From assembly GCA_035946955.1 (NCBI GenBank), contig DASYYE010000321.1, positions 1 through 22,840 of the forward strand: a stretch of DNA of 22,840 bases. Direction: 5' to 3'. Positions 1 to 6,248 of the stretch are shown here, one piece after another (position 1 is the first letter of the stretch; each line of letters begins with the position of its first letter). Position numbers and translations under genes: made by a program. This DNA is from DASYYE01 sp035946955 (GTDB lineage: Bacteria; Actinomycetota; Actinomycetes; Streptosporangiales; Streptosporangiaceae). A model generated the notes under the pieces. That model saw only the letters and a program-made list of their open reading frames with translations. It searched no databases and was not told where the DNA came from.

Positions 1-783
1 GGCGCTGTGGCCGGCGGGCTTGACCAGCAGGTGCCGGGCGCCCCGGTGGAGGACCGGGGTGAAGGTGCCGTTGCCGGTGAATGCGTGGTTGAACTTCATG
101 TCGAAGTACAGCGTGTAGGTGTTCCCAGCGCCGCAGAAGGCGCCGGAGCTCACGGAGCCGTTGACCTCGGTGCTGGACACGACGTTGAAGCTGGTGGTGG
201 CGTCGCCGTTGGCGCTGTCGGCCAGCTTCAGGATCAGGTTGGCCTGGGTGGTCGCGGGGAAGGTGAAGTCAGCGATCCCGGTGCGCGCGGTCGTGGTGAG
301 CTGCGTCCTGACGCCGTTGGCCGTCTTCACCGAGTAGTAGCCGGCCTGCGCCGACTCGTTGGTGTGGGAGAACGAGTCCGTCGCGCTGGTGTTGACCGTG
401 CCCGTGGTCGGCAGGATCGGGACGTCACCCTCAGCGCCACAGCCCGGCCCGGACAAGTGGTTCAGGCTGAACCCGATGATCCGCCTGTCCGAGTAGTCAT
501 AGCCGCCGCCCGCATCGCGGGACGGGGTGTCCGGGCTCCACTGGATCATCCCGAACGGGGTGTCCGCACCTGGGAACGTGTTAGCGCCATTGGTCGTCCC
601 GATGAACGGGTTCACCATGGAAGCCAGGCTGGCAGCTGGCGTCGCGGCCGACTTGGCGAGGGTCGAGGCGGCTGCGGGTAACGGAGGTGCGGTCAGCACC
701 ACGAGCCCGGCTACCGTGCACCCCACGATGAGCCCGGTGACTCGCCGGCCCTGCTGGTGCCTCCCCGCTGCCTTCGCGTGCAT
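1..783 (-). CDS. Secreted glycoside hydrolase family 92 (alpha-mannosidase), N-terminal part
   Basis: Reading the minus strand from the ATG at 781-783 gives 261 codons that run off the left edge without a stop. Residues 1-40 look like a Sec signal peptide: basic start, hydrophobic core, then an AAA region. The mature part begins with VNPFIGT, then a GANTFPGADTPFGM block, GGGYDY, and GFSLNHLSGPGCGAEGDVPI. This series is the hallmark of the GH92 N-terminal beta-sandwich domain. GH92 enzymes are calcium-dependent exo-alpha-mannosidases acting outside the cell on mannans and N-glycans. The catalytic domain lies beyond the window. A GGAGGAG ribosome site precedes the ATG, and a perfect palindrome lies about 80 nt upstream. 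The gene diverges from the cluster and is probably not part of it, although a mannosidase beside a glycosylated-peptide locus could be coincidence or sugar processing. Confidence 0.88.
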   Translation of the reverse strand, partial: MHAKAAGRHQQGRRVTGLIVGCTVAGLVVLTAPPLPAAASTLAKSAATPAASLASMVNPFIGTTNGANTFPGADTPFGMIQWSPDTPSRDAGGGYDYSDRRIIGFSLNHLSGPGCGAEGDVPILPTTGTVNTSATDSFSHTNESAQAGYYSVKTANGVRTQLTTTARTGIADFTFPATTQANLILKLADSANGDATTSFNVVSSTEVNGSVSSGAFCGAGNTYTLYFDMKFNHAFTGNGTFTPVLHRGARHLLVKPAGHSA

Positions 784-861
784 CGTGTCTCCTCCGCTTG
801 TCGAGGCGTCCTGTGCCACGAGGTGCTGTCTCAGCGAGCCCTGCCTCTGCGGAGGCTGCTT

Positions 862-875
862 TGACAACGTTGTCA
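862..875. promoter_or_regulatory. 14-bp perfect palindrome, likely LacI/GalR-family operator
   Basis: TGACAACGTTGTCA is a perfect palindrome with the central CG typical of LacI-family operators. It lies 78 nt upstream of the GH92 start codon, just downstream of a possible minus-strand -10 element. That position suits repression of the glycosidase and relief by a sugar inducer. No LacI-type regulator is encoded in the window. Confidence 0.6.
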
Positions 876-881
876 TGAGTG

Positions 882-910
882 ATTCTTGGTTAATTGTCCA
901 GACTCGTCAA
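882..910 (-). promoter_or_regulatory. Possible sigma-70-type promoter of the GH92 gene
   Basis: On the minus strand, TTGACG (905-910) is followed after 17 nt by AAGAAT (882-887). The -35 matches well and the -10 only weakly. Transcription starting about 7 nt further on would begin inside the 862-875 palindrome, which supports the pair functioning together. Confidence 0.35.
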
Positions 911-1022
911 TGGCCTCATCCGTCAGGTTCTGATGCCGGGAGGGGCGTAGGCTGCGGCACGCCCGCCAGGTGACGGCCCCGGCCGCCGACCAGTTCGTCC
1001 AGTGCAGGCAGCTCACTTTCGT

Positions 1023-1115
1023 CTATGAGCCACCGGTTCGCCGGAAGTAACGCGCCAGGTCGGTGCGGGCGTGGAGTTCGAGCTTGCGGCAGATCACGCC
1101 CGCTGACGGTCCAGG
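1023..1115 (-). pseudogene. Possible remnant of a LuxR-type DNA-binding domain
   Basis: On the minus strand, a reading frame ending at the stop at 1023-1025 encodes RKLELHARTDLARYFRRTG. This resembles the last helix and tail of LuxR/NarL HTH domains (the usual pattern is a KL, a few residues, R-T-E-L-A-R-Y). Upstream of it the frame gives only proline- and alanine-rich sequence with no recognisable recognition helix, so this would be a decayed fragment. The match is short and could be chance. The rest of 911-1229 shows no gene I can support. Confidence 0.3.
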
Positions 1116-1229
1116 CGTGGCAGCGGGCGCCCTGCCTGGCCTGGGCGATGAACGGACTCTGAGCGGACTTTGAACGCGGTCCGGAACTATCGGCGCACTG
1201 GGAGATCACAGTTCTGACGGGGGGCCAAG

Positions 1230-1859
1230 GTGATCGACGTCGCCGTCGTTGATGACGACCTGATGCTCATCGACGGCCTGCGAGCCTGGATGCGGGGCCG
1301 TGAAGAGTTCCGGCTGGCAGGCGTGGCCACCACAGTCACCGGCCTGCTCGCCAGCATGGCCGGGCGGCCCGACGTCGTCCTGCTCGGCCTCATGCTGCGA
1401 GACCGGTCAGACCCAGCCGCCAACGTACGGCGGCTGGCTGAGGCACGCCACCGTGTGCTCGTGGTCAGCGGATGGGCTGACTCTGCCCTGGTGGCGACGG
1501 CGTACAAGGCTGGCGCGCAGGGCTGCATCACCAAAGACCGGGGCCTGGCCGCGCTGGGCGCAGCGATCCACCAGACCGCGGCGGGGGAAGCTGTCTGCTC
1601 TCAGGAACTCGCCTGCGCCCTGCTGTGTGACCCGGCGCCCCCCAGACCACGTCTGTCCGCGCGTGAACACGACATGCTGATGGCCTATGCGTCTGGCATG
1701 ACCCTGGAGACAGCAGCCCGTCATCTTGGCATCAAGCCCGCGAGTGCCAAGACCTACCTGCTGCGGGTGAGAGCCAAGTACGAGGAGTTGGGGCGGCCCG
1801 CCTCGACCAAGCTCGAGCTAGCTGAGCGGGTCTGGGAGGACTACCACCCGAGACCATGA
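1230..1859 (+). CDS. Atypical NarL/FixJ-type response regulator (no phospho-acceptor Asp)
   Basis: The 209-aa protein has a receiver domain (about 1-120) and a C-terminal LuxR-type HTH (about 140-200, starting LSAREHDML). The acidic pocket D8-D10, the S80 switch residue and K102 are present. The position that should be the phosphorylated Asp, after the hydrophobic strand VVLL, is G53 (codon GGC, one base from GAC). The protein is therefore probably not controlled by ordinary phosphotransfer; such atypical regulators in antibiotic clusters can act as ligand-responsive or constitutive activators. The start is the GTG that places MIDVAVVDDD at the N-terminus, with a G-rich stretch upstream. No histidine kinase is adjacent. 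It reads toward the cluster and is the best candidate pathway regulator. Confidence 0.85.
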   Translation: MIDVAVVDDDLMLIDGLRAWMRGREEFRLAGVATTVTGLLASMAGRPDVVLLGLMLRDRSDPAANVRRLAEARHRVLVVSGWADSALVATAYKAGAQGCITKDRGLAALGAAIHQTAAGEAVCSQELACALLCDPAPPRPRLSAREHDMLMAYASGMTLETAARHLGIKPASAKTYLLRVRAKYEELGRPASTKLELAERVWEDYHPRP

Positions 1860-1875
1860 CGCCCCCGCCCCGCTA

Positions 1876-1909
1876 GCCCGGCCTGACCTATTGGCCGCGG
1901 GCCATTTTG
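1876..1909 (+). terminator. Probable Rho-independent terminator after the response regulator
   Basis: GCCCGGCC (1876-1883) can pair with GGCC (1893-1896) and GGGC (1899-1902) around a 9-nt loop, with a 2-nt bulge. An ATTTTG run follows at 1904-1909. It lies 17 nt after the regulator's stop codon and would separate it from the biosynthetic operon. Confidence 0.5.
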
Positions 1910-1954
1910 TGCCGCCTTGATGCCCCCGGTATGACGCCTGCATGTCCCCCAAAC

Positions 1955-1991
1955 TGACGACATGACATTGCGTCAATTAGCTACCTAACGT
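1955..1991 (+). promoter_or_regulatory. Possible promoter and inverted repeat upstream of the biosynthetic operon
   Basis: ATGACA (1962-1967) and TAACGT (1986-1991), 18 nt apart, form a plausible -35/-10 pair ahead of the first glycosyltransferase. They overlap an inverted repeat TGACG (1955-1959)/CGTCA (1971-1975). A further TGACG occurs at 1932-1936. These repeated half-sites are candidate binding sites for the neighbouring LuxR-type regulator. The -10 is weak. Confidence 0.3.
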
Positions 1992-2060
1992 CGAGTGCCA
2001 GGCAGCCACGAGGGGCATTGTAAAGATAAGTCAATGCCGGTCAAAGAAATCTGGAATAGC

Positions 2061-4034
2061 ATGCGAATCTGTATCGTCGGCAAGTACCCGCCGATCGAGG
2101 GCGGGGTAAGTGCGCAAACATACTGGGCGGCTCGTGGCCTTGCTGAGCGTGGCCACGAGGTGTTTGTTGTCACCAACGCCGCAGAGGTGGAAGAGACATT
2201 CCGCATCCGGCTGGAGCCCGGTGACGAGGAGTTCCTGGCTCCGGCGTTCCGCAACGGTGGCGCAGTCCGGGTCTTCCGGCCGGAGCACTACGGCCGGCGC
2301 ATGACCCACATTCCCCGGTCGAACCCCTTCGTCAGCAAGCTCGCTGGGCTGGCGGTCCAGGTGGTGCGGGCATTCGACTGCGAGGTGGTGGTCGGCTCCT
2401 ACTACGAGCCCTACGGGATGGCCGCTTCGCTGGCCGCCTCCTGGACTGGCACCCGGCTCCTGCTGGAGCACGCCGGCAGTGACCTGGACCGGTTGATGCG
2501 GCTGCCGGAGCTCGCGGCCGTGTACAAGCAGATCCTGCGCTCAGCCGACGGCGTGATCACGCGCCCGAGGCTGGCCTGGCGCTTCCTTGGCATGGGAGTC
2601 CGCCCCGAGGCGCTGGTCATGGGGCCCCCGTACGGAATGCCGGCATCGTTCACCCCAGATGCTGTGCCGCTGGGGCCCGACGACATCGACCGGCTCGCTT
2701 CCGGGTTGCCAGAAGCAGCGCGACCGGGCCGGGCGTTCGATCCCCAACTGCCCACGATCGGCATGTACGGCAAGCCGGGCCCCTCGAAGGGGACCTACGA
2801 CCTGATCGCTGCCCTCGGCATGCTGCGCGCCGATGGGTGCGACTTCAATTTCCTGTCGATGAGCGGCTCGGGGAGCATGTCCCACGTCGGCAGGGCTGTG
2901 AACGAGTCCGGGCTCGACGACCGGACGTGGCTGTTGCCGTTCCTGCCGCACTGGCGGGTGCCCAGCTTCATCCGCGCCTGCACAGCCGTGTGTTTCCTGG
3001 AACGCGACTTCCCCGTTACCATCCACGGCCCAGTGGTGGCACGTGAGGTGCTGACGTGCGGCACCTGCCTGGTGCTTTCCGGCGAGATCCATGCCAAGCA
3101 GCGCAACAAGGAGGAGCTGGTCGACGGCCACAGCGTCCTCCTGGTGCCAGACCCCAAGGACAGGGAGACACTCGCCAAGCAGCTCCGCGCCGTCGTCGAC
3201 GACCCCGCGAACGCCGCGGAGATCGGCGCACGGGGCCACCTCACTACGACGGACTTCCCCGGCCTCGATGACTACGTCGACGCATGGGAAGAACTCGTGA
3301 CCGGCGGAGGGCAGAGCGGGCTTGGCCGCAGCGACGGGTCGGTGGCGGAGCGGCTTGACGTTGCACTGCCCTGGGCGGCGACGCTCCTCGGTGAGGAGTT
3401 CAGCAAACTCGCCGAGGCCTTTGCCAACGCCGATGGCGGCGCACTCGCGGCCAGTGAGGTCGTGGACCCTGCCCTCGCCGCCCGCTTCTGCGACTTCATC
3501 GTCGCCGGGCTGACTGACGGGCTCCGCGATGTCGCACGCTACGAACGTGCCCGGCTGTGGGCGATGCGGGACGACGACACCGAGCCGTCCGTCCAGCCCG
3601 TCAGCAACGTGCTGGGTGGCCAGGAGCCCACGTCCGCAGTCATGCGCGGGCTGTACCCGTACCGCAGTGTGCCCATCAGGGTTGAGCGGTTCGACTACGA
3701 CGTGACACCCGTGCTCTGCATGACCGACGGGCCCGAGGTGCTCGATGCAGCCGCCCTCGTCCGCCAGCCCACCGTAGTCGGCTTCGCCCGGATGCCCAAC
3801 CTCTCGCCCACCGAACTCCGCCTGAACGACGCCACCCTCGCACTGCTCCAGCGGTGCACCGGAGGGACGCCGGCGGGCACGCTCGTCGCGGAGATTGTCG
3901 CAGGACTGACGGCCTCGGCCACCGCCGACCCAGCCGCCATGGAGGAGCAGGCCCTCAGCATTCTCGCCAGCCTCTATGCCGCTGGCGTCATCGGGTTCGC
4001 CGACACCGCGGTGCCGGCCGCCCCCCTCGTCTGA
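2061..4034 (+). CDS. GT4-like glycosyltransferase fused to a maturase-partner-like domain
   Basis: From the ATG at 2061 the protein has 657 aa. Residues 1-410 look like a GT-B glycosyltransferase of family 4: N-terminus MRICIVGKYPPIEGGVS, the E-H-A-G-S-D segment, the GMYGKPGPSKGTYDL donor-domain start, and an HGPVVARE segment where GT4 enzymes carry E-x7-E. The first Glu of that motif is not conserved. Residues about 430-657 are not GT sequence. They contain RFCDFI (475-480) and DVARYERARL (490-499), then a two-strand/HTH-like end. This order closely matches the MNIO partner at 5381-6247 (LCDFLI, DIVAYERIML, PqqD-like end). Likely role: glycosylation of the peptide or its hydroxylated residue, with the C-terminus recognising the leader (inference). 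In-frame starts also exist at 2034 (ATG) and 1995 (GTG). None has a strong ribosome site; I chose 2061 because GT4 proteins usually begin there. Confidence 0.82.
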   Translation: MRICIVGKYPPIEGGVSAQTYWAARGLAERGHEVFVVTNAAEVEETFRIRLEPGDEEFLAPAFRNGGAVRVFRPEHYGRRMTHIPRSNPFVSKLAGLAVQVVRAFDCEVVVGSYYEPYGMAASLAASWTGTRLLLEHAGSDLDRLMRLPELAAVYKQILRSADGVITRPRLAWRFLGMGVRPEALVMGPPYGMPASFTPDAVPLGPDDIDRLASGLPEAARPGRAFDPQLPTIGMYGKPGPSKGTYDLIAALGMLRADGCDFNFLSMSGSGSMSHVGRAVNESGLDDRTWLLPFLPHWRVPSFIRACTAVCFLERDFPVTIHGPVVAREVLTCGTCLVLSGEIHAKQRNKEELVDGHSVLLVPDPKDRETLAKQLRAVVDDPANAAEIGARGHLTTTDFPGLDDYVDAWEELVTGGGQSGLGRSDGSVAERLDVALPWAATLLGEEFSKLAEAFANADGGALAASEVVDPALAARFCDFIVAGLTDGLRDVARYERARLWAMRDDDTEPSVQPVSNVLGGQEPTSAVMRGLYPYRSVPIRVERFDYDVTPVLCMTDGPEVLDAAALVRQPTVVGFARMPNLSPTELRLNDATLALLQRCTGGTPAGTLVAEIVAGLTASATADPAAMEEQALSILASLYAAGVIGFADTAVPAAPLV

Positions 4035-4068
4035 GGCTTGTGTCACCTGGCCCGGTGTTTCCCATCCC

Positions 4069-4095
4069 GGCCTCAGCGCAGGCCTTCTTCATTCT
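4069..4095 (+). terminator. Weak hairpin with pyrimidine tract before the precursor genes
   Basis: GGCCT (4069-4073) and AGGCC (4080-4084) can form a 5-bp stem with a 6-nt loop, followed by the T-rich run TTCTTCATTCT. It sits between the glycosyltransferase and the first precursor peptide. It could be a partial terminator, attenuator or RNA-processing point that uncouples precursor from enzyme expression. The stem is short. Confidence 0.3.
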
Positions 4096-4101
4096 CTGTA
4101 C

Positions 4102-4113
4102 GAAAGGAGGTGA
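4102..4113 (+). promoter_or_regulatory. Full-length Shine-Dalgarno of the first precursor gene
   Basis: GAAAGGAGGTGA is complementary over 12 nt to the usual actinobacterial 16S rRNA 3' end and lies 7 nt before the ATG at 4121. The second precursor has a similar AGGAGGTGA at 4312-4320, 5 nt before its ATG. The enzyme genes around them have shorter sites, so the two peptides are probably translated at much higher levels. Confidence 0.7.
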
Positions 4114-4120
4114 CAACGAA

Positions 4121-4252
4121 ATGAACATAGAGGCAGACACGGCGTCGATCGAGTTCGAGTTCGAGCAGCTCGCCGCGCTTATGGGACAAGGCCCAGCAAT
4201 GGAAGAAGTCAGTTGTGGTGGCTGCAATGGGTGCGGTGGGTGCGCGCACTAG
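4121..4252 (+). CDS. RiPP precursor peptide, MNIO-adjacent, four C-x2-C cysteines
   Basis: The 43-aa peptide has an acidic leader with S9-I-E-F and E15-Q-L-A, then a short linker and a C-terminal core SCGGCNGCGGCAH. The core cysteines C32, C35, C38 and C41 are spaced exactly three apart, with N36 between the second and third. There is no signal peptide. Small Cys-rich peptides next to a DUF692 gene are the usual substrates of that enzyme family (methanobactin, TglA and bufferin precursors). The leader motif S-I-E-F-x2-E-Q-L-A and the C35-N36-G37-C38-x2-C41 block recur in the second peptide at 4326, so both are probably processed by the same enzymes. The probable modified residues are the cysteines, and N36 is a candidate for hydroxylation (inference). 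Confidence 0.85.
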   Translation: MNIEADTASIEFEFEQLAALMGQGPAMEEVSCGGCNGCGGCAH

Positions 4253-4325
4253 GCATTCCGGCCGCGCCATCTGCCGCCGGTGTACCTATGCCGGTTGACC
4301 TGATCAGCGAGAGGAGGTGACCACG

Positions 4326-4454
4326 ATGCCAGTTTTGGAGGAGGCTCCTGCGAACACCAGTATCGAGTTCGTGCTGGAGCAGCTCGCCGTGATGGAATCC
4401 CACGTCGGCGACGCCATGCCCCCAGGCTGCAATGGCTGCAACCACTGCAGCTAA
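4326..4454 (+). CDS. Second RiPP precursor peptide, three C-x2-C cysteines
   Basis: The 42-aa peptide is too short for most gene finders but has a strong AGGAGGTGA ribosome site 5 nt before its ATG. Its leader carries S12-I-E-F and E18-Q-L-A, shared with the upstream peptide. Its core GCNGCNHCS has C35, C38 and C41 at the same residue numbers as the first peptide, with Asn at 36 and 39 and His at 40. It lacks the first cysteine (C32) of the sister peptide and ends in Ser instead of Ala-His. The two are probably duplicates that have diverged in the tail. It lies 87 nt ahead of the MNIO gene in the same direction. Confidence 0.83.
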   Translation: MPVLEEAPANTSIEFVLEQLAVMESHVGDAMPPGCNGCNHCS

Positions 4455-4541
4455 GGCAGCTAGCGACGCGTAAGTATCCCAGGCCGGCTCCGCGACTGCC
4501 GTGCCATGAAGGGAGAAAGCCCCCCACGAAGGAGTGAGTTC

Positions 4542-5384
4542 ATGCACGACATGCCGCACCTTGGAGTCGGCTTGGGATACCGCGTGCCACTGCACGATGA
4601 CATCCTCTCCAACACCGGCCGGATCGACTTCCTTGAGTTCATCTCCGATCATTACCTGTACACACCGGCGGAAAAGGCCGACCGGCTGGCCGCGCTGGGC
4701 GAGACCTTCCCCTTGGTCCCTCATGGCGTCGGCATGTCCATCGGCACCGCGGAAGAGCCCAACCCGGACTACCTACGCCGGCTGGCGAAGGTACTCGACC
4801 TGGTGGGTGCACCCTGGTACAGCGACCACCTGAGCTTTACCAGGGTGCCTGACACCGATGTCGAGCAGCTCACCCCTTTGTGGTTCACGCACGAGAGCCT
4901 GGCGACGGTGTGCCGGAATGTCCGCCAGGTCGTCAAGGCCATTCCCAGCAAGCAGTTGCTGCTCGAGAACATCACCTACTACTTCCCGCTGCCCGGCAAT
5001 GAGATGACCGAGGCTGAGTTCCTCACGCGGGTGCTCGAAGACACCGACACGGGCCTGCTCCTCGACGTCAACAACGTCTGGGTCAACTCGGTCAACCTCG
5101 GTTTCGACCCCTACGAGTTCCTGGACTCGATCCCGCTCGAGCGCACCGTCCAGATCCACCTCGCTGGCGGCCGGTGGGTCAAGGACATGCTGGTGGACAC
5201 CCACAGCGCACCCGTACACGAGACGGTCTGGGAAATGCTCGGGTACGTGCTGGACCGGGCCCCGGTCAAGGCGATCCTCCTGGAATGGGACCAGGACTAT
5301 CCCGAGTTCAGCGTGCTGCTCGACCACCTGGACCGCGCCCGCGCGATGCTCCGTGAGAGCCAGGCCACAGGGATCCTGCGATGA
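4542..5384 (+). CDS. DUF692 multinuclear non-heme iron oxidase (MNIO), RiPP maturase
   Basis: The 280-aa protein has the length and motif order of the DUF692 TIM-barrel family, which contains MbnB, TglH and BufB. Visible metal-site motifs are H61-G-V-G-M-S-I-G, S94-D-H96, E142-N143, L174-D-V-N-N178, Q204-I-H206, D219-T-H221 and E248-W-D250. These enzymes use two or three iron ions and O2 for four-electron oxidation or carbon excision, most often at cysteine, giving oxazolone-thioamide, 3-thia-amino acid or thiooxazole products. The likely substrates are the two Cys-rich peptides just upstream. The start at 4542 is preferred over 4506 because GAAGGAG sits 7 nt before it. The stop overlaps the next start (ATGA), the usual coupling of an MNIO with its partner. 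Which chemistry it performs here cannot be told from sequence. Confidence 0.93.
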   Translation: MHDMPHLGVGLGYRVPLHDDILSNTGRIDFLEFISDHYLYTPAEKADRLAALGETFPLVPHGVGMSIGTAEEPNPDYLRRLAKVLDLVGAPWYSDHLSFTRVPDTDVEQLTPLWFTHESLATVCRNVRQVVKAIPSKQLLLENITYYFPLPGNEMTEAEFLTRVLEDTDTGLLLDVNNVWVNSVNLGFDPYEFLDSIPLERTVQIHLAGGRWVKDMLVDTHSAPVHETVWEMLGYVLDRAPVKAILLEWDQDYPEFSVLLDHLDRARAMLRESQATGILR

Positions 5385-6247
5385 CACTGCTCGACATGCA
5401 GCGGGTCCTGAGCCGCATCCTGACCGACAAGGACTTCCAGCGGTCCTTCATCCTCGGCGCCGAGCCGCTCCCTGACACGTACCAGCTCACCGAAAGTGAG
5501 CTGCGCAGCCTGCGCAGCCTGCGGTGGGACCGCGTCGGCCTGCACGCCGACCTGCTGGCGCACGGTCGGCTGGAGCTGGCACTCAGGGCCCTGCCACTGA
5601 CCAGCCAGCTGGTCCACCAGCAGCTGCACACGCACCTCGACAGGTTCTGTACCGAGTTCCCGCCCGTTCCCCAGCCAGCCAGCACGTTGTTCGTAGAGGC
5701 CAACCGGCTGTGCGACTTCCTGATCAGGCTCCTCGGCGAGGGGGCACTGCAACCTGGCTGGGCAGCGGACATCGTCGCCTACGAACGGATCATGCTGACA
5801 CTGGTCATGACCGTGGAATCAGCCATGAGCGCGGAACGAGTCGCCTCGCTGAACGCGGAGCTGTCCCTGCTGGAACCCGGCTGGCCGCCCGCGGACGCAG
5901 CCGACCTGGTCCCCGTCGCCGGGCCGCACGCGATGGTCGCCTCCTTCAGTTACCCGCTGCCCGAGCTGCTGCCGCCGCTGGAGGAGGGCGACATACCGGA
6001 GAACGTGGCACCCCTGGAGCGGCCGATTCTCCTTCTCTTCCACAAACAGCCGCTCGGCTCTGTGCAGATGGTCAAGGTCAACGCGCCGTCCGCGGCGCTG
6101 GTGGAGGCCTGTGACGGGGAACGGACGGTCGCAGACGTGGTGGGCCTGCTCGACCGCCGCTTCGGCCCCGGCGTCGAGGCACCCGTGCTCGCCGCCCTGG
6201 GCTGGCTGTGCGAGCGCGGCGTCGTTGGCCTGCGGAAGGGGCGCTGA
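5381..6247 (+). CDS. MNIO partner protein with C-terminal PqqD/winged-helix-like domain
   Basis: The 288-aa protein overlaps the MNIO gene by 4 nt. Three parts can be seen. Residues 5-50 are a helical start (QRVLSRILTDKDFQRSFIL, then LTESELRSLRSL) like the N-terminal domains of DUF692 partners. Residues 60-155 are a helical middle with LCDFLI (110-115) and DIVAYERIML (130-139). A C-terminal region from about 210 has strands followed by VEACDGERTVADVVGLLDRRFG and a final helix-strand, as in PqqD-like or winged-helix domains. Known MNIOs need such a partner (MbnC, TglI, BufC) to bind the leader and build the active complex. It resembles the C-terminal half of the glycosyltransferase at 2061-4034. 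The assignment rests on position and domain pattern, not on a close relative I recognise. Confidence 0.75.
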   Translation: MTLLDMQRVLSRILTDKDFQRSFILGAEPLPDTYQLTESELRSLRSLRWDRVGLHADLLAHGRLELALRALPLTSQLVHQQLHTHLDRFCTEFPPVPQPASTLFVEANRLCDFLIRLLGEGALQPGWAADIVAYERIMLTLVMTVESAMSAERVASLNAELSLLEPGWPPADAADLVPVAGPHAMVASFSYPLPELLPPLEEGDIPENVAPLERPILLLFHKQPLGSVQMVKVNAPSAALVEACDGERTVADVVGLLDRRFGPGVEAPVLAALGWLCERGVVGLRKGR

Positions 6248-6248
6248 G

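Noticed and set aside
7..681. A 224-codon plus-strand frame at the left edge
   Set aside because: The opposite strand encodes convincing GH92 sequence with signal peptide and ribosome site.
2541..4046. A 501-codon open frame on the minus strand
   Set aside because: It lies antisense to the glycosyltransferase fusion, has the His/Gly/Glu-rich composition of a high-GC shadow frame and shows no domain.
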